Position numbers and translations under genes: made by a program. From Knufia peltigerae (taxonomy: Eukaryota; Ascomycota; Eurotiomycetes; Chaetothyriales; Trichomeriaceae), in NCBI GenBank assembly GCA_030247855.1, contig JAPDRN010000017.1, positions 328,160 to 392,159 of the forward strand: a stretch of 64,000 nucleotides of DNA, in the 5' to 3' direction. The number at the start of each line of letters is the position of its first letter. The stretch's first letter is position 1. The notes under the pieces were generated by a model. It worked only from the letters and a program-made list of their open reading frames with translations. It made no database searches and was not told where the DNA came from. This document shows positions 12,197 through 22,927 of this stretch, in pieces.

Positions 12197-13597
12197 GTTG
12201 GGAGTCGACGATCACTGTGTAGACGTAGAAAATCCTCCTCGGACACCCCAAAGAACCAAAGAGAGCAAGACAGCGGGCGAATGCAGAAGACAGCAGCTTG
12301 ATGCTATCAGAGTTCAAGAGCAAAAGAAATTTGAGTTGCAAATATTGGCAGATCCAATGATACGAGCTCCTCACATCATGAGGGAGGGGGATCCCCTCCT
12401 AACATGCATGGCCTCGCTTGACCGAGAGGATTTCTTCGCATGCTGTTGACGGGCAGGTCTTTCTTTCCAACCTCGTCGCACTTTGGCTGTAGCACATGCC
12501 AGCCAATCGAAGGGCGAAGGGGCCCACGTGCCTCATGGGCGTTTTACCATAGTGAAATTTAGCTGTCTCGGCCAACATGCTGCTTTAGGTTTCTCTCTAC
12601 ATCATATCTTCCCCGCTTTCTCAGCTAGTTCTTCGCTAATGTGTTGGTGCCGTAGTGCTTGTCCTCCTCTACTGGCTCTCAGCTGGTTACTCTCATGCCT
12701 CCAAGCTGATGAGCTCCAGGTGTACTGGTTATTTGTTTTTTATATCATTTCGCTGATAATGTTTCCTCTGGATGAGAATGGAGGAGAATATCTTGAAAAG
12801 AATACCCTTTAACTGCTCCATCCACTTCCATAGCTTCTCTGCGATTATTCATATAAGTATCCTCCTAGGCTAAGTCCCAGTAGCGTGCAGGGAGCAGAGA
12901 CTAGATCTACACCGAGCCTGTCGTTTGTCAGACCAGTCAGGAATTCAGTTAACAAGATCTACTTTTCATGTATGTCTACTTCGTCTGACATCCGTATATT
13001 TTCTCCTGGTGACATCTCTCTAACTCTCATCTGCAACCACAGCCTTGCTGCACTTTAATAGCATGTACTCCATTCCATGTAGACGCGACAGTCTCTCCAG
13101 AACCTCCCAAACACCTCTGTGGCATAAAACTCCAACCAACACGGCTGTCTACAACAAATTTGGTCCGGCAACCATAGGTCAGACAGGGGCTGGGGCGTAT
13201 TCTTTGGTAGCGAATCGCAGTACAGCGTGGCGCTTGATGCTGGGCACAGTCTTGTGACTTTCTGCCATGCCAACACCTCGTCTTCGCCTTTCTTTCTGTG
13301 CATTGATGATCACATTTTGCATCAAATCATCTACTGGCCTGGTCTGACCAATTACTGTTGTCAGAATCCCATCTATTTTCAGGCTGGTCTCAACAAGTCT
13401 GTGGCCGCCTCTCCATGATTCAACATCTGCAGGCAACTCCGTGCTAAATCTCTCAAGCGCAAGGCAGCCTTATCGGCCATTTCCAAGAGAAGGCTGTGTA
13501 CATTCCACACACCTTCTTCATATGATTCTTTTTGATCTTCGTTTTTGCATGAGCGTTTGATATCTATGTCCACGACCTGACACCATCACCCGCATCG
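12197..13597. promoter_or_regulatory. Divergent promoter region, vtc4 / F-box gene
   Basis: 1.4 kb between two genes transcribed away from each other, with many pyrimidine-rich tracts on the + strand (for example near 12560-12680 and 13010-13030). Short ORFs here lack family features or coding-like composition. A CACGTG sits near 12523, close to the vtc4 side. It is compatible with a bHLH phosphate-response site, but that is only an inference. Confidence 0.4.
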
Positions 13598-15361
13598 ATG
13601 GCGTCCACACCGACTCTGAATCACACAGACCACTGCGCTGAACTTCCCAATGAGATCCTGCTGCTCATCTTACAGAATTGTCCACGCTCTACTTTGAAAA
13701 ATGTCCGCCTAGCAACCAAGACACTCGAACAGTTGGCCACCCCGGTACTCTGGAGCAAGGTTGTCTTGATCCCGAATCTAAATTGCATTCATGGATTCGT
13801 AGAGGCACTCGAAGGATCCCCGGTGCTTGTTCACATCACCAAGCTCGTCTACGATGCCCGATTCGCGAAATTCTTTGAGCGGGTCAAGGCCGAAATCCCA
13901 CATGTACCCTTCGTGGACACTACCAGCAGAGAACATTCCCTCGATGTGGCAACTCAAGGTCGATTCCAGCCTCAAGAGGACATGGGGGTTGAAGTCTCAA
14001 TGCTGGCCAAGGCACTACGCTTGTTGCCAAACTTGCGAGCACTTAGAGTACGAGAGATTGAAGGCCTCCGCCATCCCGGCCCTTCCTCTCCCCTTGCCAC
14101 CTTCAAGATCCCCTACTACTACCAAAAGATGTGCAAGAAGTACAGGGTTATCTTGGATGCGTCTAAATATTCTTCAATGAGCGGCACTCCAGGCAGGTCG
14201 TATACCAAGGGCATTCTGACCGCAGCTTATTCCTCCAACACTCGTCTACACAGCCTGAAGACGATGAACATCGACGGTCGCGGCATGTTCGGACTCGTGG
14301 CACCCAGGCCGACCGGCGCAAACCCCCAACTCCGACTCCTTCGAGACGTATTGCAAGATCTTCAAGAACTCGAGCTTGGCTTCCAGAAAGATTCACTAGT
14401 CTCAATGGCGAACAACATTGAGGCCATTTCATTCCTCCTGAAGGCTGCTCGGAAGCTGAAGCGGCTCAGACTGCGCATGTCAGATTGCACTTTGACGCGG
14501 TGCCAATTCGTGGCCGACGAGTTCCCCTCCGATCTTGCAACGCTCCTGGAGACGCCCGCGGCAGGCTGGATACACCGTCCCCTCGTGCCGAGACTGGAGA
14601 CGTTGACGCTGGATGGGTGTGTATGTCACGACCAGGACCTGCTGCACTTGCTCAAGCTACACAGCGCGACGTTGCGCCACCTCAAACTCTCCCACATCGC
14701 TCTCCTGGGCGTGGGCGCCCGTCGCAAATGCTGGGTCAACCTCATCAAGCGCTTCAAGACGGACCTCAAGCTCACCTCCATCTCGTTCAGCGGCTCGTTC
14801 AACAATGGCGGTCGGCAACAGTGGTTCGTCGCCACCGATAGCGTCGACCCTAACCGTCTCAAGGCACGCGTTGAGAGGTACGTCGTCGACAAGCGGGTCC
14901 GGGAATGCCCACTGGAGCGCGTGGCCATCAAACCGGACCAGGCCGACGTCGACAAGCCCGTCAACGGTGAAGAGTGGGAGGGCGACTTGACCTGGACCAT
15001 GGTCTACAATAGCCGTTTCTCCAACCAAGTCGTCTGGGAACTCGCACAACCGTCGTTTGGAATTTCGTCGTCCATGAACACTTCCAACCCATCGTCCGTG
15101 GCGGCCGAGGACGATTCGTTGGCGACAGATTCCGCTGCCGACGACGACTACAGCTGGTCCGACGGCTGGTACGTCCCTCATGATAACAACACCGTGGTTT
15201 TGTGCACGAAGAAGAAGCCGCCCAAAGGTCCAGGACTAGTTATATCGGAACCTGACATTTTCAAGACCATGATGGATCTGGTGACATTCAAGTCCCCGTC
15301 ACAGTCGTCCTACCCTTCTTCTCAGACGACAACTTCGTCGTGGTACAGTTCGGGTGCATAG
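13598..15361 (+). CDS. F-box-like, leucine-rich hypothetical protein
   Basis: Probable substrate adaptor of an SCF ubiquitin ligase, inferred only from the N-terminus. Residues 14-55 (ELPNEILLLILQNCPRSTL, then an LATPVLWSKV end) match the F-box pattern that binds Skp1. The middle has LRALRV, LQELELGF, LKRLRLRMSD and LETLTLDGC segments spaced like degenerate leucine-rich repeats. The C-terminus is acidic, then Ser/Thr-rich. Single exon, 587 aa. I cannot name a substrate or orthologue. Confidence 0.8.
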   Translation: MASTPTLNHTDHCAELPNEILLLILQNCPRSTLKNVRLATKTLEQLATPVLWSKVVLIPNLNCIHGFVEALEGSPVLVHITKLVYDARFAKFFERVKAEIPHVPFVDTTSREHSLDVATQGRFQPQEDMGVEVSMLAKALRLLPNLRALRVREIEGLRHPGPSSPLATFKIPYYYQKMCKKYRVILDASKYSSMSGTPGRSYTKGILTAAYSSNTRLHSLKTMNIDGRGMFGLVAPRPTGANPQLRLLRDVLQDLQELELGFQKDSLVSMANNIEAISFLLKAARKLKRLRLRMSDCTLTRCQFVADEFPSDLATLLETPAAGWIHRPLVPRLETLTLDGCVCHDQDLLHLLKLHSATLRHLKLSHIALLGVGARRKCWVNLIKRFKTDLKLTSISFSGSFNNGGRQQWFVATDSVDPNRLKARVERYVVDKRVRECPLERVAIKPDQADVDKPVNGEEWEGDLTWTMVYNSRFSNQVVWELAQPSFGISSSMNTSNPSSVAAEDDSLATDSAADDDYSWSDGWYVPHDNNTVVLCTKKKPPKGPGLVISEPDIFKTMMDLVTFKSPSQSSYPSSQTTTSSWYSSGA

Positions 15362-16002
15362 GTACCGATTTATACACACACACAAGGTACTGTGGAATGG
15401 CAGCATTGGGTTCGGGCACACGGTCAGTATTTTGTCAGCGGCATGGCTTGGTGGTAATGAAGGGCTTTTTATGGCTTGAAGTCGCATGGGTGCGGCACTG
15501 GGCACGCTTCTTACCATGGAGGCGTGCATCGGGATCCTTTCGAATCCAAGTGGGAGAAATGGGATCTCAATAGGGCGCAATCACAGGGATGGATGATACA
15601 AAAGATCCGGGAATTGACGAGTGTATGAATTGGACGACAAATTGGCAAAAGGACATGATTATGATGATGACCATGTTTTTGGGGGGAACCGGCGCTGTGC
15701 TCAATATGATTTTCATAGGTGGTGATGGCGTATACAGATGCTCTGGACTTTGCTCTTTCGCTTTCAAAAATCTTTCTTTCCGTAACATACATTTTGTTTT
15801 TATGTATGTGTGCAGTCCTCTGAAAGCAATCCCAGACCAGATAAAAACTTCAGTCAGAGACTACGGAGTATGTTTCATTGCCATCGTCCTTTGTTTTCAC
15901 GAAGTAGTATTCTCGCAATGTCCGTGGCACAGAAACCTAACATATCCCTCATCCCCGGTCAAACGACTTCCGAGCTCAAGTCTCTTTCTTTCTTTCTCTT
16001 TC
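15362..16002. other. Convergent 3' region
   Basis: Lies between the F-box gene (+) and the complex I gene (-). Contains a short CA run near 15375 and ATGATGATGA near 15660. No gene seen. Confidence 0.6.
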
Positions 16003-16905
16003 CTACAACTCCCCATCCGTCCTCATATGGTCTTGGACCTTGGGTACCTCTCCCAGCAGCGAAGTCAAACCCGCCCTGGGCTCGCAAGTCATTCTCTGTT
16101 TGCCCTCGTAGGTCTGCGGTCCCGGTCTCGGCACTTTGCTCGCGTCGTAGCCAGTCATGGTAGAGCTGTCTTTCAGTGCCTGCAACAGGTTCTTCATCGT
16201 CTCGGGCGTCAGATCCTCGTAGTAGTCGTCGTTGATCTGCACCATGGGCGCATTGACGCACGCTCCCAGACACTCGACCTCGAGCAACGTAAAAAGCTTG
16301 TCTTCGGTGGTGTGGCCGGAATGAACGCCCAAAAACTCCTCGCACGCCTTCATGATCTTGTCACTCCCGCAGCCGCCGAGCATGCACGGCGTCGTCGTGC
16401 AGACTTGGACAAAGTACTTGCCCACCGGGTCCCGGTTGTACATGGTGTAGAAAGTGGCCACCTCGTAGACGCGCATCGGGGGCATCTCGAGGATGCGCGC
16501 CACCTCGTTCATCACGGACAAGCTCGTCCATCCGTGCTGGCGCTGGCCGAGGTCCAAGATCGGCATGACGGCGGCCTTTTTGTACTGGGGTGGGTAACGC
16601 TTGAGGATCTCATCGATCAGGCGGAGGTTTGTTTCGTTGAATTTGAATGGGATCGAGGGGTTGTTTTCGGGTGTGTTGCGGTGCTGAGGCATGAAAAGTT
16701 AGTTCATCGTGATTTGAGAAGGAGATGTATAGGGGAGAGAGATATTCCAGGAACGTACGACAAAGAGTGCTTCACTCCTCGATAAGGGTGTGCTGGAGAA
16801 TGGTCTAATATGAAGAGGTTGTCTTTGGGGATGATGAGCTTGTGATGTTCTGGAAGCTGCCCTCGTGGCCTGGCGCACGAGCTGAGGAATGGCTTTCGAA
16901 GCCAT
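16003..16905 (-). CDS. nuo24: NADH:ubiquinone oxidoreductase 24 kDa subunit
   Basis: Subunit of mitochondrial complex I (NDUFV2/NuoE family) that holds the N1a [2Fe-2S] cluster in the electron-input arm. Exons on the minus strand are 16905-16759 and 16683-16003, giving 275 aa. The intron 16684-16758 has GTACGT...CAG and joins ALFV to HRNTPENNPSIPFKFN, the conserved mature start. The first 45 residues are Arg/Ser-rich without acids (MASKAIPQLVRQATRAASR), as in a mitochondrial presequence. Cluster ligands are the two pairs CTTTPC and CLGAC, with the typical GGCGSD and PMVQIND motifs around them. It is divergent from ost1 across 335 bp. Confidence 0.95.
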
Positions 16906-17240
16906 GCTGGGCGATCCTTCGGGCTACCGTCGAAGTTCAACTCGTTGAGGGTTCGCAGGATCACAAATACTTCCTCGAACTGCGCTTCTTGGAACTTGAA
17001 TGTTAATGAGACGGGATGGAATAGCTTCAAGCCAATCAGAGTCTTGACGTTGTCAGTCCGTTTGGGGGTTCTTGTGGTCGAACGTACCATCCATACGGTG
17101 GACTTTGCGGCCATTAGATTCAACTGTCTCCGCAGCCGTCAGGTCTTCGTCTCCACGCTGGCCTAATTAAAAGCACTTACGACGACGACGACGCTGCTGC
17201 TGTCGCTTGTGACCTTTTTCTCTGGGTCAAAGTTGCGAGG
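16906..17240. promoter_or_regulatory. Bidirectional promoter, nuo24 / ost1
   Basis: Compact 335-bp spacer between two divergent housekeeping genes. No clear TATA box. A GACGACGACG run lies at about 17181. Confidence 0.5.
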
Positions 17241-18836
17241 ATGAGGTTCTCGTCCGTAGTGAGCGCAGTCGTCGGACTGTGCTCCGCATCAACATATGCA
17301 GTCTCGAATTCCACCACATCACAATCCACCCAGAAGTTGTTGAAAGGAGACTTCAAGCCAGCACAAGTATTCGAGAACACGAACCTCGTTCGAACCGTCA
17401 ACCTTGAGAAAGGCTACGTGAGAGAGACGACAAATGTCCTGATCACGAATACGGACAAGAACCCGCAATCCGAATACTATGTTCCATTTGACTACGACGT
17501 GATTGGGAGGATTGGAGGGTTCGATGTCAGAGACAAGAAGAATGCCGAGAAAGGCTCACTTGAGGTCACCGTCGCTCCATTGGCAGAGGTGCTCGATGCT
17601 TCGGGGAATTCTTCCAGGTATGGGCTGTAACATTTCCGTCGAACGAGCTCCTCGACTGACTGACACATCTGCAGATCAACTCAATACTATATTGTCCATC
17701 TCGACGAGCCGGTCCCGCCCAAGGGGACAGTCACCCTCTCCATATCCTACCACATCCTCGGAGCTCTCAAACCTCTCCCTGCATCCATCCGACAAGAAGA
17801 GAAACAATATCTCACCTACGATTTCTCCGCATATGCCCCGTCGGCGTACAAGACCGTCAAGCAAAAGACAAAGGTCAAGTTCCCATCGACTGATGTACCG
17901 GAGTACACGACGACGGAGGGTCTGACATCCAACGTCGACCCGGAAAAGCAGGGCACACAATACTCGTATGGGCCATACGACACCTCCAAGGTCTCGCCCG
18001 GTACGACGTACCCGATTTCCGTGCGCTACGAGTTCAACAAGCCCCTTTTGGTGTGTAGCGTCCTCGAACGAGACGTCGAAGTGTCACACTGGGGTGGTAA
18101 CCTTGCAACCGAAGAGCGCTACTGGCTCCGACACGACGGTGCCTCGCTGTCCAACCACTTTTCACGTGTCGCCTGGAGCACACAAAGCTTCTACGTCAAC
18201 GCCGGACAGATGAGCACGTCCGCGTTGCGGGAACTCAAGGTGCCCCTGAGGCCAGGCAGCGTTGATCCTTATTTCACCGACGACATTGGCAACGTGTCGA
18301 CATCTCGGTTCCGACCCAACAACGTCCGTGATGCCAGCCTCGAGCTCAAGCCTCGATATCCATTGTTTGGAGGGTGGAAGTACAGTTTCAGAATCGGCTG
18401 GAACAACGCTCTGTCGTCGTTCCTGCGCAAGCTCAAGACCCCTTCAGACGCATACGTCTTGTCCGTCCCGCTCGTCCAGGGCCCCAAGATGGCCGAGGGC
18501 ATCCAGTACGAGCAGTTTGTTCTCCGTGTGATTCTGCCCGAGGGCGCGACCAACGTCAACTACCAGATTCACGGCGGCACAGGCGTCCCCACTCTCCATG
18601 CCGAGCACAGCTTGCACAAGACCTTTATGGACACTCTGGGCAGGACCGAGTTGAAGTTGTCCGGCACCAATGTCGTGGACGAGGCGAGGGACATCAACCT
18701 TTTGGTGACGTACGAGTATACTCTCATGTCGGCGTTGAGAAAACCATTGACCATTGTCGCCGGATTCGCGGTGGTCTTTGTGGTTGTTTACCTGGTGGGG
18801 AGTATCGATACGAGCATTGGAAAGAAGAGGAGGTGA
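17241..18836 (+). CDS. ost1: Ribophorin I, oligosaccharyltransferase subunit Ost1
   Basis: Subunit of the ER-membrane complex that transfers the lipid-linked glycan to Asn of secretory proteins. Exons are 17241-17617 and 17675-18836, giving 512 aa. The intron is 17618-17674 (GTATGG...CAG, with CTGACTGAC as branch region). A signal peptide is visible (MRFSSVVSAVVGLCSAST). The luminal part contains VPFDYDVIGRIGGFDVRDK, LSISYHILGALKP, RYEFNKPLL and the ribophorin signature VSHWGGNLATEERYWLRHDGA. One C-terminal membrane segment (TIVAGFAVVFVVVYLVG) precedes a short cytosolic tail ending in GKKRR. Length is slightly above yeast Ost1. Confidence 0.95.
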
Positions 18837-19197
18837 TTTCCGATGTGTTTGATATTGTCATTGATGAGGCCGGGGGGGATATATGTTGAAAATAACACAC
18901 GGTTTATTGTGTGGTTTCAAATGTTTCTCTGTAGATTAGCTAGCTCGATTTTCCCTTGGGAGGGACTTGAAAAAAAGCATAAACAGTACGGGATAGAAAT
19001 GGATCAGTTATAAAAAGAAAAAAATAAGGACCAAGAATTGTTTCCAAAGATAAGATTGTTATATACAAAAGTACAGATCCAAAGTTGGACGGATCGTGCG
19101 GTGCGTCGTCGACCAGCAACGAATACCTAGATCCCTGAAGATTTGAAAGTTTGGCCGCGGACTATCCTATAGGTAGGTAGGTATGTGATCAAAATTT
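18837..19197. other. Convergent 3' region, ost1 / pol4
   Basis: AT-rich 361-bp spacer with A-tracts near 18970 and 19015 and a TAGGTAGGTAGGTA run near 19171. No gene seen. Confidence 0.6.
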
Positions 19198-21417
19198 TCA
19201 CCCGGTGCACCGTTTCTCAGGAGGTCTGTATCCAAAACCCAGACCGTCCATGAGTCTCCGCTCCCTGTCCTGCCAAGTGTCCCCGTCGTCCCACTGGTCA
19301 CCGGGCCGGGAGAGGTCCGGCGGTGGTGACGGTTTTTGACCCTTCAAGATGGCCTCGAGGGCGTTTTGGGTCTTCGGTCTCGGGCTCTCAAAGTCGAGGA
19401 CCAGGCCGTTGGCACGGTCCCTGACGCCCGAACTGTCAAACTTGAGACCTTTGGTCTTGTGGACAAACTGTCGTATGTCCCTCTGGAACGTGGTCCCGCC
19501 GCTCCATCCCAACACGGCACAGCCGACGGTGCGCCAACTCGAGATGATGATGTCCACCCTCCGATGGACGTTTGGGTTTTTTTGGTCTTGTTTCTTTTCG
19601 TCGCTCTTTGGGTTCGGGCTTGCCTCGTCCGGATGGAGACCCGCAAGAGAATCTTGTTCAAACCTCGGGTCCTGCCAGACGCACAACGCCTTGTCCAGAC
19701 TGTCGAACCCACCGGCACCGTGATGGTGATGGCCGGTCGAGCGGAACGGCAAGGTCGCCTGCCCTCGATCACTCGTCGTGGTGTGCAGACTGAGGGTGTG
19801 GGTGATCCAACCTTCGGCCTCGAGGCTCGACACCACGTCGACCACCAGGTCTTTGGTCTTTTCCTCGTCGCGGTGGCTGAGCACGACGTCGACGTCCCCG
19901 CACTCGGTCTTCCCCCGGCGGTACCCGCCGACGATCACGCACTCGACGTCCTGGGGCCCGCCGTGTTGCGCGGGCCCAACCCCCAAGACGCCCCGGGCAT
20001 GGCGCAAGATGACACCCGCGATGCCCTCGACCTCGGCCCGGGGGATCTTGGCCAGGAACTCGTCGTAGTACTTGACCCCGATCTGCTGGACGCGCGTGAG
20101 GCCCGACCAGCCGAACTCGACCACGTCGTCCAAGTCCCTCCAGCCGCGCTCAAAGTAGAATTTCCGCGCCGTGTCGGGACCCACGCCCCATATGTTCCAG
20201 AACAGCCGGAGGTGCCGGAGGTCGTCGTCGTCGTCGAGCGCGCGGACCGTCGCGATCGACCGCTCCCCGTCCGTGTCGGCCGAGTGGTACCATTCGGTCC
20301 ACAAGGCCGCGAGCTTGGCGTTGCACCCGGGGAGGCGGGTGATCTCGTCCGGGTGGCGGATGTGGTGTTCGTAGGCGGACAGGCTGGCGATGGACGTCGA
20401 GTAGGCTCGCACGCCGATGTCGTCGAGCGTGAGGAGCCGTGATTCTTTGATCTTGGTGAGTTGTGCGATGAAGGCGGCGTTGCGCGTGACCATAGGCGTG
20501 TCGCGGCAACACGAGTAGTGCGCGTACCGTCCCGTGGCCCAGTCGGGCAAGGGTGGGAGAGGGTTGTTGGCGAGATCCTCGAACTCGGACGTCGTGGTGC
20601 GATGGAGTTTCGGTGGGTGCTTTGCTTGGTGGGATGATGTTGAGTGTGCATGGTCACCGAAGCGGCGACGATGAAGGTGGGAGGTTGCGGAGGTACTCGG
20701 ATGAGATTGATGCATAGCCGCATCGGCTTTGGCACGTTCGAGGATGGACGTGGTGGGTTTTGGTACATGGTGAGAGGAGGACGAGCCGGAAGCGGTCGTC
20801 TTGACGTACGTCGTCGGGTCGGGGAGTGCTTTGGGTGAGGTTTTACCCGCTGGCTTGGGGATGATCTTGCCACTGTAGATCATGTACGGTTTATAGTGGA
20901 CAATGTGACCTTTGTTGATACAGGACTCGAGCCAGGCGAGTTTGAGGACGACGATGTGGGATTTCAGGTTCGGCCACGACACAACCGGTGGTGGTGAAGG
21001 AGGATGGTTTTCGGACCGAGTCGAGGCTTCGGTGCTCGTGCTTGATCTAGAATCCCGTCTTCGCTTTAGGTCTCGCCTCTTCACATCACGTTCAATCCAT
21101 CCTGTCCTGGCCTTCTTGTGAGGTGGCTGTCCTTTGTCGTGATTGTCACGACTAGGATATTGGTGATCGATCTCAGGCAAGAGCGCTTCCTCAGTCCACA
21201 CTCCTCTCGCTCTCAGATCAAAGGCGGCACGTTTCTTTTGGCCGATCTTGCCCAGGAACACTCGTGCCTCCTGAGAGTCGTACGTGAGAGATCCACCTAG
21301 TCGGAAGACGAGATCCTCCTGCTCATGCAATGCTTCCGGGTCCAGGTGACTTGGCAGGATGTATATTGGCGGAACAGATGCCAAGTCAAGTGCAGGAGGT
21401 TTTGGTGACTCCGGCAT
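19198..21417 (-). CDS. pol4: Family X DNA polymerase (Pol4, lambda/mu-like)
   Basis: Gap-filling polymerase for non-homologous end joining and base excision repair in the nucleus. From the first in-frame ATG at 21417 it has 739 aa. A BRCT-like N-terminus (PIYILPSHLDPEAL..., with VLKLAWLESCINKG) precedes a Ser/Pro linker. Then come the 8-kDa and fingers region (FWNIWGVGPDTARKFYFERGW) and the palm motif GGYRRGKTECGDVDVVLSHRD with its two metal-binding Asp. The third Asp is in RRVDIIISSW. The C-terminus contains GWSGGTTFQRDIRQF. The frame is open to 21492 with no ATG upstream, and CCTCAG near 21465 (minus strand) could be an acceptor, so a short upstream exon is possible. Large acidic loops make it longer than yeast Pol4. 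Confidence 0.88.
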   Translation of the reverse strand: MPESPKPPALDLASVPPIYILPSHLDPEALHEQEDLVFRLGGSLTYDSQEARVFLGKIGQKKRAAFDLRARGVWTEEALLPEIDHQYPSRDNHDKGQPPHKKARTGWIERDVKRRDLKRRRDSRSSTSTEASTRSENHPPSPPPVVSWPNLKSHIVVLKLAWLESCINKGHIVHYKPYMIYSGKIIPKPAGKTSPKALPDPTTYVKTTASGSSSSHHVPKPTTSILERAKADAAMHQSHPSTSATSHLHRRRFGDHAHSTSSHQAKHPPKLHRTTTSEFEDLANNPLPPLPDWATGRYAHYSCCRDTPMVTRNAAFIAQLTKIKESRLLTLDDIGVRAYSTSIASLSAYEHHIRHPDEITRLPGCNAKLAALWTEWYHSADTDGERSIATVRALDDDDDLRHLRLFWNIWGVGPDTARKFYFERGWRDLDDVVEFGWSGLTRVQQIGVKYYDEFLAKIPRAEVEGIAGVILRHARGVLGVGPAQHGGPQDVECVIVGGYRRGKTECGDVDVVLSHRDEEKTKDLVVDVVSSLEAEGWITHTLSLHTTTSDRGQATLPFRSTGHHHHGAGGFDSLDKALCVWQDPRFEQDSLAGLHPDEASPNPKSDEKKQDQKNPNVHRRVDIIISSWRTVGCAVLGWSGGTTFQRDIRQFVHKTKGLKFDSSGVRDRANGLVLDFESPRPKTQNALEAILKGQKPSPPPDLSRPGDQWDDGDTWQDRERRLMDGLGFGYRPPEKRCTG

Positions 21418-22927
21418 GATCCTGGTGTAATCTATGTTGCGACCAAAGTAAGATGAGACCTGAGGACTGGAGAAGTGCTGCAAAGGTGTCAATTGTCACT
21501 TATCCTCGCCACAGTGATTTCATGGTCAGCAGAACATGATGGGTTGCCATGTGAGTTGAAGTCGGAGGGTAAAGCGAAGTAGTAGACTCGATACGCGTTG
21601 GCTCATTCATGTTTGTCATCTGGCTATTTAGGCTGCGGGAGGGAACACACCCTGTGCGAGACCTCACATAATGCGAATACGAGGTGTTGGACTTGATGTG
21701 GTGGTCTTGAGAGGATCAATCGATTCTTCGGTTGCGTCACAGATTGAAGGCCATTTGCCCTTCGTGGTGCTGCCGATTCGGGTATGGTTGCCGCCTATAA
21801 GAATTGTTTAGGTACCCCCTAGGTACTTGTAGTTAGGGTAGTCTACTACCTACCACACAGACCATCCCGGATGCAATTCGGAACATCTCTTACATGTGCA
21901 AGTACTGTATATAAGGATTGATCTAGAGTTATGGTACTTCTGGAGACCGAAGTACATCACTAAACGGCGCAGGCCCTGTAAATCTCCTGTCGTATCTGCC
22001 AGATGCTGTTCGGCCCAGCCTTCTGTACATTTACCTCCGGAATCATTTACCATCATCTGCCATCAGCCCATTCCGCAGGGACTGCTCAGTATAAAAGCAC
22101 AACTCCTTGATGGCATTGGGGTAATTTGCGCTCGCAAAACACGAAGTCCATTCGTCCAACGACGCGTTGCCAGGAGAGTCAAGAGATACTTTCACATAAA
22201 ATGAAGCCGGGTAGGGGATCTGCGTCGAGGCTGTCGGGCGCTCGACCGTGGTGTTTGAGTTCGGCAAAGCCTGGAGCTTGATGCTGGGATGATCCAGGTT
22301 TGGGTATCTTTTGTGGTATGGTGAAGCAATTCTTGTCCCCTTCTCTCTGTCGATTTTATTGTAATCATCGAGTCGATCTCTTAGCATGTTGACTGTCACT
22401 CGCCAGTTCCAAAGCTGGAAGACGTTCGGTACTCATAGCCAGGTACTCCCACAGCAGGAAGGACGGGGAGGTGTTTTGATACTGATTATCGTCAAACACC
22501 CTGCTCGCGCCAACTTCAATGGAGAAGGTGCCTCTCAGGCCGTGTTGCATTGGCTTGTATCGTGCCAACCAACAAGCGTTGAATTCTCATGCTACACAAC
22601 ATGATTAGTGACGAGTGTTCCGGGGCAAAGCAGGCCGATGCATTGGCACATGATGAATGTTCTCTTGAGCCAGAAGTCCAAGGCTTGTTCCAAGATTCAG
22701 ATTGTATGCTCCCAACCCAATGGCACTTGTCTCAGCGCCCGGCATCTAAGAAGCTAACGAGAAAGCTGCTATTCCTGGTCATATAGGCGCAAATCTCATT
22801 CGCTCGAACTTCAGTTTGCCTGTATACCCACTTGGTAGTCGTTGCCTTTTGGTAGCAAGGATGGAGATTTGCTCGCAGCCTGTCAGCTTGCTGAAAAGTC
22901 AGTCTCATATCCAGATCAATAAGAACC
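21418..22927. other. Divergent intergenic region, pol4 / PfkB-like gene
   Basis: 1.5 kb. Contains TAGGTACCCCCTAGGTACTT at about 21810-21830 and a minus-strand ORF at 22043-22387, listed separately. No RNA gene recognised. Confidence 0.5.
22043..22387 (-). CDS. Possible small protein, unknown
   Basis: Uninterrupted 114-codon minus-strand frame from an ATG (MLRDRLDDYNKIDREKG) to TGA. It has balanced composition and no low complexity. I recognise no domain, no signal peptide and no clear initiation context. It could be a real small gene, an exon of a larger one, or chance. It is the best of several small frames in this spacer. Confidence 0.25.
   Translation of the reverse strand: MLRDRLDDYNKIDREKGTRIASPYHKRYPNLDHPSIKLQALPNSNTTVERPTASTQIPYPASFYVKVSLDSPGNASLDEWTSCFASANYPNAIKELCFYTEQSLRNGLMADDGK

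Noticed and set aside
15589..16785. 398-codon plus-strand frame
   Set aside because: Antisense shadow of the complex I 24 kDa gene; no family features.
19336..20442. 368-codon plus-strand frame
   Set aside because: Antisense to pol4 in its GC-rich part; low-complexity Val/Asp/Arg product.
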